NCBI GenBank assembly: GCA_023457325.1
Contig: JAEWLX010000012.1
Location: 1-5,842 of the forward strand
Length of the DNA stretch: 5,842 nucleotides
Direction of reading: 5' to 3'
DNA from: Bacillota bacterium
Lineage (GTDB): Bacteria > Bacillota_I > Bacilli_A > RFN20 > CAG-826
Shown here: positions 1 through 5,071 of the stretch, one piece after another
How the letters are laid out: every line of letters starts with the position of its first letter
Numbering within the stretch: the first letter of the stretch is position 1
Position numbers and translations under genes: made by a program
Notes under the pieces: generated by a model
What the model saw: the letters and a program-made list of their open reading frames with translations, nothing else
Told to the model about the DNA's origin: nothing
Databases searched by the model: none

Positions 1-1011
1 GTCCTTTATCCTTACACCAAAGAAAAGTTGCAATATTTTTGTGAGCACATTAGCGATGGTTATCGCGAATATAAACGCAATCGAAGTACGGCGGCTGGTC
101 ATAAATCGCTTGAGGAATTCGCCAAGGAAATAATTCAAGCCCATAACGTCAAAATTAAAGGCGAAATTTTAGACTTAAAAAAGAACTACTATAAACAACC
201 GTCATATATTAAAAAAATCATCAAGGATAAGTGCACGTCATTAATTAGTAAAAATGACCCAGACCATATTTTTACATATGTAAATCCCAAAGATGATTCG
301 CGAATTGATCGACTAAAAGAAATTATTAACGGTTATTTTTCTCTAATAAAAAATGATAATGACAGTGCTGTCAATAAACTTTTGATTAAACGGATTATTG
401 ACCAGATGGTTTCCGGTATTCGTCTTATGTCGGTCAAACACTACGCTGATGCTTTTATTATCTGGCGGTCGCTTCTAGAAAATGTCTCATACTTGAAAGT
501 TGTCAATAGGGGTGGAACCAAAACAGCGAACTTATTTGTCGCTCGCAAAAACGAAACAAAGAAAATCCTCGGTCTTTCCGCATCATCTAGAGCGGAATTA
601 GAAAGCATTAACACGCAAGTCGACAACCGTCTAAAACGTCGTTCGGCGACATGGTGGGAAAAACAGCGCTTTGCGTGGGCGAAGGGTGTGCTGAGTTCGA
701 AAGAGGAATTATCTGCTAAAATCCTTCAAGAAAAAATGGGTTTGGACAAATATTATCCTCACTACCAAGTGGCGTCGATTTTCACCCATGAACACATGCT
801 AAATGAAGATGATTTTGTGGTGATTAGTTTGCTTGATTATTTAATCAATTTGTATTGGCGTGTATTTGAGGAAATTCGCTTAGATATAATTGCGATTTTT
901 GCCATTAAAGAAGAGCAGCTGCAATCGATAAAAAATCACGAAGAGAGCATTCGCGTCTTACTAAAAAGCAGTCGCGAAAACTTCGAGACTTTTGCGAATA
1001 TGATCAGTTAG
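1..1011 (+). CDS. Conserved protein of unknown function, DUF5677-like, 5' partial
   Basis: The frame is open from the first base (beginning V-L-Y-P-Y-T-K-E-K) to a TAG stop at 1009-1011, so 336 residues are visible and the real start probably lies upstream. A TTG at 28 could start a 327-residue protein, but no convincing ribosome site precedes it. The product looks soluble, alpha-helical and highly charged, with no signal peptide or clear membrane segment. Counting from the TTG, an RSLLEN segment at about 147-152 and a Y-x-x-A-S-I-F-T-H-E-H segment at about 246-256 resemble the conserved R-x-L-x-E and S-x-x-x-H positions I associate with DUF5677, a family without an established function. This assignment is recognition from memory and only moderate. 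The gene runs towards the GGDEF gene and is separated from it by one base. Nothing here identifies a partner or pathway. Confidence 0.6.
   Translation, partial: VLYPYTKEKLQYFCEHISDGYREYKRNRSTAAGHKSLEEFAKEIIQAHNVKIKGEILDLKKNYYKQPSYIKKIIKDKCTSLISKNDPDHIFTYVNPKDDSRIDRLKEIINGYFSLIKNDNDSAVNKLLIKRIIDQMVSGIRLMSVKHYADAFIIWRSLLENVSYLKVVNRGGTKTANLFVARKNETKKILGLSASSRAELESINTQVDNRLKRRSATWWEKQRFAWAKGVLSSKEELSAKILQEKMGLDKYYPHYQVASIFTHEHMLNEDDFVVISLLDYLINLYWRVFEEIRLDIIAIFAIKEEQLQSIKNHEESIRVLLKSSRENFETFANMIS
963..990 (-). terminator. Candidate intrinsic terminator of the GGDEF gene, inside the convergent gene's 3' end
   Basis: Bases 970-973 (AGTC) pair with 987-990 (GACT) and 975-978 (CGAA) pair with 982-985 (TTCG). 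This gives an eight-pair hairpin with one G-A mismatch and an AAC triloop. Read on the minus strand, the stem is followed after two bases by TTTTT (963-967 on the plus strand), the usual intrinsic terminator layout. It lies 23-50 bases beyond the stop of the minus-strand GGDEF gene and within the last codons of the plus-strand gene. An alternative pairing, 972-980 with 990-997, is also possible. The plus strand has no T run directly after the hairpin, so it probably does not end the first gene. Confidence 0.45.
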
Positions 1012-1012
1012 T

Positions 1013-2071
1013 TTATATTTTTTTATAAGCGATTTGATTACGACCATTTTGCTTGGCATCATACAAAAGAAAATCAGCTTCTTCGATAACCTCTTCACAA
1101 GTTTTTGTATTATCGCCGCTTTTAAATAAAGCGCCAGCACTAATTGTTAACTTTAAGTCGATATCCTCAACACGAAATGTTCTTTTTTCGATGTCCTTTC
1201 GGAGATTTTCTGCAAAATCTCTGCCTTCGTCTTCACTTGCGACAAAATGGATTAAGACGAATTCTTCACCGCCATAACGAGATAGAAAATCGTTGCCTTC
1301 AAGTCTTCTTTTCAAAATATTGCTTATATCGACAAGAACTTCATCACCAACGGTGTGGCCATATTTATCGTTTATGTCCTTGAAATGATCGATATCAATC
1401 ATTAATAGCATCAACGGCTTCATCGCCTTTCCTTTATATTTTTCCTGAATCTTGCTTACGAAATTATGAAATCCTGCTCGATTTGGAAGCTTGGTCAAAA
1501 AATCAGTTTGAGCATAGTCGAGAAGATCTTTTTCTGCTTTTCGCGCAAACGAAAGAAAGTAGTGAGAAGTACGCGATACACCAATTACATTTAAAAGTAT
1601 GTTGAGAATATGAAAGGTTAGAAAAAACGGTGTCTCCATTTGCAAAGTCGGGAAAACACGCAAATATGCTAACGCGAAGGCAGATACAAAGATGGCGATA
1701 ATGCCGCCGACAGCAATATATTTTTGCGACGTTTTCCATCGTGCAAAGACAATTAAAACAAGCATATTAAAAAAGTAATATTGAAAACCTGATTCCAGCC
1801 CAAAAACAACAACTTCAATGGCGGTCTGAATTGTGATTATTGAGATAAAGAGTAGTGATGCTAATCCGTAATAACCTTTGCGGTTGAAAAGAATGGTGAT
1901 AATTGTTACTAACAGCGATAAAAGCGATACAGCCGCAACAAGGATGCTTCCGGCAAAATAAAAAAGAGGAATAATCAAAAAATAGGCAAAAACAGTCGAC
2001 AAATAAATAATATGAGAATGTTGGAAATATTCGCGTTTTGTCTTTTCGTCGATAAATTTGTACAGTTTCAT
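1013..2071 (-). CDS. Membrane-anchored GGDEF protein, probable diguanylate cyclase
   Basis: The 352-residue product probably makes cyclic di-GMP from two GTP at the inner face of the membrane. Residues 1-20 are polar, followed by about six hydrophobic segments (roughly 21-40, 42-62, 67-90, 99-110, 118-138 and 148-166), a short linker, and a GGDEF domain from about 185 to 350. The active-site signature is intact: LTKLPNR at 192-198, D226-I-D-H-F-K-x-I-N-D including the likely metal-binding Asp226, and R265-Y-GGEEF at 265-271. The end matches the family pattern AD-x-x-LYDAK-x-x-GRN (332-345). The inhibitory I-site, normally R-x-x-D before GGDEF, reads E258-G-N-D261, so classical product inhibition is probably lost. 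No EAL domain or named sensor domain is seen; the membrane part may be the sensor. The start has AAAGAGG at 2078-2084 (complement), six bases from ATG. It is transcribed divergently from asnA. Confidence 0.93.
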   Translation of the reverse strand: MKLYKFIDEKTKREYFQHSHIIYLSTVFAYFLIIPLFYFAGSILVAAVSLLSLLVTIITILFNRKGYYGLASLLFISIITIQTAIEVVVFGLESGFQYYFFNMLVLIVFARWKTSQKYIAVGGIIAIFVSAFALAYLRVFPTLQMETPFFLTFHILNILLNVIGVSRTSHYFLSFARKAEKDLLDYAQTDFLTKLPNRAGFHNFVSKIQEKYKGKAMKPLMLLMIDIDHFKDINDKYGHTVGDEVLVDISNILKRRLEGNDFLSRYGGEEFVLIHFVASEDEGRDFAENLRKDIEKRTFRVEDIDLKLTISAGALFKSGDNTKTCEEVIEEADFLLYDAKQNGRNQIAYKKI

Positions 2072-2092
2072 ATGGTGCCTCTTTATTTATAT

Positions 2093-2124
2093 AAGATAGC
2101 AAAACCAACAATTATTGGGTACAA
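2093..2124 (-). promoter_or_regulatory. Weak candidate promoter for the GGDEF gene
   Basis: On the minus strand an extended -10 of the form TGCTATCTT lies at 2093-2101, about 20-30 bases upstream of the GGDEF ATG. The nearest -35-like hexamer, TTGTAC (2119-2124), is 20 bases away from it, which is longer than the usual 17. The extended -10 could compensate. An AT-rich TATATAAA stretch closer to the start is an alternative. This is a low-confidence call. Confidence 0.28.
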
Positions 2125-2151
2125 GATTTGCTCGATTGTTATCGTCTTATA

Positions 2152-2180
2152 TTGACACGCTTGTCGGAGATTGTAATAAT
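2152..2180 (+). promoter_or_regulatory. Sigma-70/SigA-type promoter for the T-box/asnA transcript
   Basis: A perfect TTGACA (-35) at 2152-2157 is followed after 17 bases by AATAAT (-10) at 2175-2180. A TG at 2172-2173, one base upstream of the -10, gives an extended -10. Transcription should begin near 2187, immediately before the first strand of T-box Stem I. This spacing, and the absence of any better hexamer pair before asnA, make it the evident promoter. Confidence 0.8.
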
Positions 2181-2187
2181 TTCAGTA

Positions 2188-2399
2188 ACTCAGCGATAAG
2201 AAAGACCCTTATTGAAGCTTGAAGCGAACCGGAGATGGTGCGAGCCGGAAAGTAACAATAAGAACGTTAACATCTTGGAGTGAAAGAAGAAAATAGTAGA
2301 CCTTTCCGGCTCTCACCGTTATCGAGAATAAAGTGCTGAAGTAATATTCAGAATTAAGGTGGCACCGCGAACAATCGTCCTTTTGATAGGGACTTTTTT
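2188..2399 (+). ncRNA. T-box riboswitch leader, probably tRNA-Asn responsive
   Basis: A cis-acting leader that reads the charging state of a tRNA and controls readthrough into asnA. The invariant T-box motif AAGGTGGCACCGCG is at 2356-2369. Stem I can be drawn with a lower helix (2188-2197 with 2272-2281, imperfect), an internal specifier loop, a perfect 7-bp helix (CTTATTG 2208-2214 with CAATAAG 2256-2262) and a distal part with CCGG 2229-2232 and CCGG 2245-2248 closing the conserved GGTGCGA loop (2237-2243). The 3' strand of the specifier loop (2263-2271) has AAC at both ends; 2269-2271, followed by a purine, fits the usual specifier position better. TGGC at 2360-2363 would pair with GCCA, matching a tRNA with discriminator G, as tRNA-Asn has. 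AGTAGA (2295-2300) and ACCGTTATC (2315-2323) look like the Stem II and Stem IIA/B elements, and CTGAA 2336-2340 with TTCAG 2347-2351 forms Stem III. Confidence 0.93.
2377..2399 (+). terminator. T-box attenuator (intrinsic terminator) before asnA
   Basis: GTCCTT at 2377-2382 pairs with AGGGAC at 2388-2393 (five Watson-Crick pairs and one G-T), with a five-base loop and six T residues at 2394-2399. It follows the T-box motif directly, as expected for transcription attenuation. With uncharged tRNA-Asn bound, the antiterminator should win and asnA be transcribed. The stem is short, and its overlap with the antiterminator is not obvious from inspection. Confidence 0.7.
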
Positions 2400-2419
2400 A
2401 TTTCTTAGGAGGAATAATC

Positions 2420-3397
2420 ATGTATCAAAGCAAACTCAATTTAATGGATACCGAACTGGCTATCAAGTTTATCAAAGATAAATTTGAGAGAAAGTTAGCT
2501 AAATCCTTGCATCTGATTCGTGTTTCATCACCGATGATTGTTTCAAAAACAAGCGGCATCAATGATTACTTAAATGGTTTTGAAAGACCAGTTTCTTTTA
2601 CTTATGAAGATGAGCAATTGGAAATCGTTCAGTCGCTTGCCAAATGGAAGCGAATGGCTCTTAAAAGGTATGGTCTAAATAATGGTCACGGATTATACGC
2701 TGACATGAATGCCATTCGTAAAGATGAACAAGTTGATGCCTGGCACTCAATCTATGTCGATCAATGGGATTGGGAAAAAACGATTGACCGCTCGCAAAGA
2801 ACAAAAGAATACCTTCTTGATGTGGTTAATAACATTTATGATGTTTTAAGAAAAATGGAAAAATCAATTAATCACAAGTATCCCTCTTTGACGACCAAAC
2901 TCCCTAAAAAGATTAAAATAATTGATAGTCAAGATTTGGAAGACATGTATCCAAATAGAGATGCAAAACAACGAGAATATCTTGTCACAAAAGAGTACAA
3001 GGCTGTTTTCATTTATCGGATTGGGGGCTTATTACGGTCAGGCACAATTCATGACGGACGTTCACCTGATTATGATGATTGGAATCTAAATGGCGATATT
3101 TTGCTTTACGACATCGTTAACGACGCGGTGCTTGAGGTCTCATCAATGGGAATCCGTGTTGATGAAACGTCTTTAATGACTCAACTCAAAGAGCGAAATG
3201 CTCTCGAACGATTAAAATTTTCGTATCATCAAGCCATTATAAATAAGGAATTGCCTTTGACAATCGGTGGCGGTATTGGTCAATCGCGCATTTGCCAATT
3301 CTTTTTAGAAAAGAAACATATTGGTGAAGTGCAAGCTAGCTATTGGCCAGAAGACTATCTCCAAGAACTCGAAAAAGAAAATATTTTCGTTTTATAA
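2420..3397 (+). CDS. asnA: Aspartate-ammonia ligase (asparagine synthetase A)
   Basis: The cytoplasmic enzyme converts aspartate, ATP and ammonia to asparagine, AMP and pyrophosphate. It has a class II aminoacyl-tRNA synthetase-like fold and works as a dimer in the known family. The 325 residues match the Escherichia coli enzyme (330) end to end: D49 in the N-D-Y-L-N-G segment, SLAKWKR at 72-78 with the catalytic-region K77, R100 with following K-D-E, HS-x-YVDQWDW at 109-118, PDYDDW at 216-221, the SSMGIRVD block at 241-248 and TIGGGIGQSR at 281-290 with R290. All recognisable substrate-contacting blocks are present, so it should be active. AGGAGG at 2407-2412, seven bases before ATG, fixes the start. 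The T-box leader with an Asn specifier independently supports the function. It appears to be monocistronic: the next gene has its own promoter, although I see no clear terminator after asnA. Confidence 0.97.
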   Translation: MYQSKLNLMDTELAIKFIKDKFERKLAKSLHLIRVSSPMIVSKTSGINDYLNGFERPVSFTYEDEQLEIVQSLAKWKRMALKRYGLNNGHGLYADMNAIRKDEQVDAWHSIYVDQWDWEKTIDRSQRTKEYLLDVVNNIYDVLRKMEKSINHKYPSLTTKLPKKIKIIDSQDLEDMYPNRDAKQREYLVTKEYKAVFIYRIGGLLRSGTIHDGRSPDYDDWNLNGDILLYDIVNDAVLEVSSMGIRVDETSLMTQLKERNALERLKFSYHQAIINKELPLTIGGGIGQSRICQFFLEKKHIGEVQASYWPEDYLQELEKENIFVL

Positions 3398-3447
3398 ACT
3401 GTTTCAATCTTTGCTTATCACATTGATGGCTTTGCACCTTTTATGCT

Positions 3448-3456
3448 TGCTATAAT
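3448..3456 (+). promoter_or_regulatory. Extended -10 promoter for the DUF1858-DUF438 operon
   Basis: A consensus extended -10, TGCTATAAT, occupies 3448-3456 in the 75-base gap after asnA. No good -35 sits 17 bases upstream (the position reads GGCTTT), which extended -10 promoters tolerate. The predicted transcript start near 3463 is downstream of the in-frame ATG at 3443, so translation should begin at the ATG at 3473 with a leader of only about ten bases. Confidence 0.6.
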
Positions 3457-3472
3457 TTGCTTAGAGAAGCGT

Positions 3473-3709
3473 ATGGAAAAAGTGATTAGTATTAATGAGA
3501 CTATTTATGAACTTAGTAAAAGACACCCCGACATTGTCGAAGTTTTACACGCTCTTGGTTTTAATGAAATAGTTAAACCCGGAATGATAAATAGTGTCGG
3601 GCGCTTTGTCACGCTTAAACAAGGTGCTTCATTAAGAAAGATTGATTTAAATATTGTAGTCGCAACACTTAAACAAAAGGGCTTCATCTTCAAGGAGGAA
3701 GAAAAATGA
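3473..3709 (+). CDS. DUF1858 domain protein, small partner of the DUF438 protein
   Basis: The 78-residue product is almost entirely one DUF1858 domain, a small helical fold related to the N-terminal region of ScdA/Ric iron-repair proteins. Typical features are the opening I-S-I-N-E-T-I-Y-E-L (5-14), the H-P-D-I-V-E-V-L-H-A-L-G-F stretch (18-30), a central G-R-F-V-T-L (42-47) and the closing D-L-N-I-V-V-A-T-L segment. It has no cysteines, so it cannot bind metal through thiols alone. I chose ATG 3473 over the in-frame ATG at 3443 because the upstream ten codons overlap the -10 promoter and do not resemble the family. The ribosome site is weak (AGAGAAG just upstream). Its TGA overlaps the next ATG (ATGA, 3706-3709), so the two proteins are probably made in fixed ratio and act together. 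The biochemical role is unknown. Confidence 0.85.
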   Translation: MEKVISINETIYELSKRHPDIVEVLHALGFNEIVKPGMINSVGRFVTLKQGASLRKIDLNIVVATLKQKGFIFKEEEK

Positions 3710-4932
3710 GCGAATTTATTAACAATCAAACAGTTAGACAAGAGAAATTGCGTAAATTAATTCGTAGCTTGCATGAGGGAAAACCGCTTGAGCAAGCCAA
3801 GAAAGAATTTAAAGAAGAATTCGCGACGATTACGACCGAAGAAATCACCAAGATGGAACAGGGTTTAATTCAAGAAGGCATGCAAGTCAGCGAAATTCAA
3901 AAACTTTGTGATGTTCACGCTGCCGTTTTTGAAGGTTCAATTTCTGATATTCACGCTCCTAAAACGGATGTTGATTTTATTCCGGGTCATCCTGTTAATG
4001 TGTTTATTGAGGAAAACAAACTAATCGAAAAAGTGATAAGCGAGGAAATTGAACCATACTTGTCACAAAGTGGTAAAACGGCGATTCTCATGTTGAGAGT
4101 CGGATTTGATCGCTTAAAAGAAATCGATAAGCACTATGCCCGAAAAGAATATCTCTTTTTCCCTCATTTAGAAAAAAAGGGAATCACAGCACCTCCCAAA
4201 GTAATGTGGGGCGTCGATGATGAAATAAGGGCCGATCTTAAAAGCACAATTTCCGCATTGTCATCAGTTAATGTTGATGAAGTTTTGACTTATGATTTGA
4301 TTCGTAAGACGATAACTAAAATCAGAGACATGATTTCCAAAGAAAATAATATTTTAATACCACTTCTCAAAGAGAATCTTAATCTCTTTAGTTGGATCAG
4401 CGTTGAACTCGCCACACCAGAAATGGGTTGGTTTTTAGAAAAGCCAAAAGTTGCATGGAAAGATAAGCAATCCGAAATAGAAGAAGAAAAGCCAGCACTG
4501 AATGAAAATGAAAAACCACAAATAGATGGTATGGTAAATTTCGATGTCGGTTCATTAAGTGTCGAACAAGTTAATGCCATGCTAAATTCTTTGCCTTTTG
4601 ATATGACCTTTGTTGATCACGAGGGTCACGTTCGTTACTTTACCCAAGGTAAGGAACGCATTTTTGTGCGGCCTGCGACTATTATTGGTCGTCATGTTTC
4701 GATGTGTCATCCCCCGGCTTCAGTCCACATTGTTGAAGGAATTATCGATTCTTTTAAAAACGGTGAGAAAGATCATGAGGATTTTTGGATTCGCATGAAA
4801 GATATGTTCGTCTATATTCGTTACTTTGCCGTAAGAAATAATGAAGGTCGCTACTTAGGAACGCTCGAAATTACGCAAAACATTAAACCAATTGTGGAAT
4901 TAGAGGGTGAAAAACGCCTCGTTAGCAAATAG
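3706..4932 (+). CDS. DUF438 / hemerythrin-like / PAS domain protein
   Basis: The 408-residue cytoplasmic protein has three parts. Residues about 10-75 form the DUF438 helical domain, ending in L-C68-D-V-H71. Residues about 85-225 resemble a hemerythrin-type four-helix bundle: GHPV-x-x-F-x-x-EN (94-104), D-K-H143-Y-A-R-K-E148-Y-L-F-F-P-H154-L-E, then V-M-W-G-V-D-D-E-I-R (166-175). His95, His143, Glu148 and His154 are plausible metal ligands, by family analogy. A charged, Pro-containing linker (about 250-275) leads to a PAS_10 domain (about 285-395) with LPFD-x-TF-x-D, the conserved M-C334-H-P-P motif, and FWIRM...IRYFAVRN...GTLEIT. A role in sensing or reacting with oxygen, nitric oxide or redox state through a diiron site is inference. 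AAGGAGG at 3692-3698, seven bases before ATG, gives a strong start. It is coupled to the DUF1858 gene and ends before a strong terminator. Confidence 0.92.
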   Translation: MSEFINNQTVRQEKLRKLIRSLHEGKPLEQAKKEFKEEFATITTEEITKMEQGLIQEGMQVSEIQKLCDVHAAVFEGSISDIHAPKTDVDFIPGHPVNVFIEENKLIEKVISEEIEPYLSQSGKTAILMLRVGFDRLKEIDKHYARKEYLFFPHLEKKGITAPPKVMWGVDDEIRADLKSTISALSSVNVDEVLTYDLIRKTITKIRDMISKENNILIPLLKENLNLFSWISVELATPEMGWFLEKPKVAWKDKQSEIEEEKPALNENEKPQIDGMVNFDVGSLSVEQVNAMLNSLPFDMTFVDHEGHVRYFTQGKERIFVRPATIIGRHVSMCHPPASVHIVEGIIDSFKNGEKDHEDFWIRMKDMFVYIRYFAVRNNEGRYLGTLEITQNIKPIVELEGEKRLVSK

Positions 4933-4948
4933 AATATTGCTCGTTAAC

Positions 4949-4977
4949 AAAGCGCGTTGCCTTACAATGCGCTTTTT
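4949..4977 (+). terminator. Intrinsic terminator of the DUF1858-DUF438 operon
   Basis: AAAGCGCGTTG (4949-4959) pairs with CAATGCGCTTT (4965-4975) over eleven pairs including one G-T, around a CCTTA loop, and the 3' arm runs into a TTTTT tract (4973-4977). It begins 17 bases after the DUF438 stop codon. The A-rich 5' flank could let it work partly in both directions, but no gene faces it from the right. Confidence 0.9.
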
Positions 4978-4978
4978 G

Positions 4979-4996
4979 TTTGAAATTAATTTCAAA
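4979..4996 (+). repeat. Perfect 18-bp palindrome, candidate operator
   Basis: TTTGAAATTAATTTCAAA is a perfect inverted repeat with no spacer. It sits one base beyond the terminator's T tract and its right end is the candidate -35 of the next gene. The size and symmetry fit a binding site for a dimeric repressor, but the site is AT-rich (two G-C pairs), and no regulator gene is adjacent in the window. With no loop, it is a poor terminator. Confidence 0.5.
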
Positions 4997-5019
4997 AAAA
5001 TTCCGATAATAGTGATAAT
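4991..5019 (+). promoter_or_regulatory. Candidate promoter for the DUF2779-like gene
   Basis: TTCAAA (4991-4996, four of six matches to the consensus -35) lies 17 bases before GATAAT (5014-5019, five of six matches to the -10). Transcription would start near 5026, leaving a leader of about 45 bases before the ATG at 5072. A second GATAAT at 5005-5010 could pair with TTGAAA at 4980-4985 at a longer spacing of 19. Both -35 choices fall inside the 18-bp palindrome. Confidence 0.45.
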
Positions 5020-5071
5020 ACGCTTTTAAAAATGATAAAGTTATTATGAACTATTACTTACGAGGTGACTT

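Noticed and set aside
28..30. TTG as the true start of the first gene
   Set aside because: The frame is open to the window edge and no clear ribosome site precedes the TTG, so the gene is more likely cut by the window.
972..1024. Plus-strand terminator for the first gene made from the 972-997 hairpin and the T run at 1018-1024
   Set aside because: About 20 bases separate the hairpin from the T run, so it does not have the layout of an intrinsic terminator on this strand.
1053..1383. Plus-strand open frames antisense to the GGDEF gene
   Set aside because: They are out-of-frame shadows of the conserved GGDEF domain with no ribosome site or recognisable protein.
3398..3447. Terminator or small RNA after asnA
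   Set aside because: No stable hairpin with a T tract could be drawn in this gap, and no other signal is visible apart from the downstream promoter.
3443..3472. In-frame upstream ATG extending the DUF1858 protein by ten residues
   Set aside because: The codons overlap the TGCTATAAT -10 element, the ATG would precede the predicted transcript start, and the added residues do not resemble the family.
4290..4580. Minus-strand open frame of 96 codons inside the DUF438 gene
   Set aside because: It opposes a well-conserved coding region and has no promoter, ribosome site or family resemblance.
5005..5020. Tandem GATAATA repeats nine bases apart
   Set aside because: Only two short AT-rich copies are present, and they are explained by -10-like promoter sequence; no array structure.
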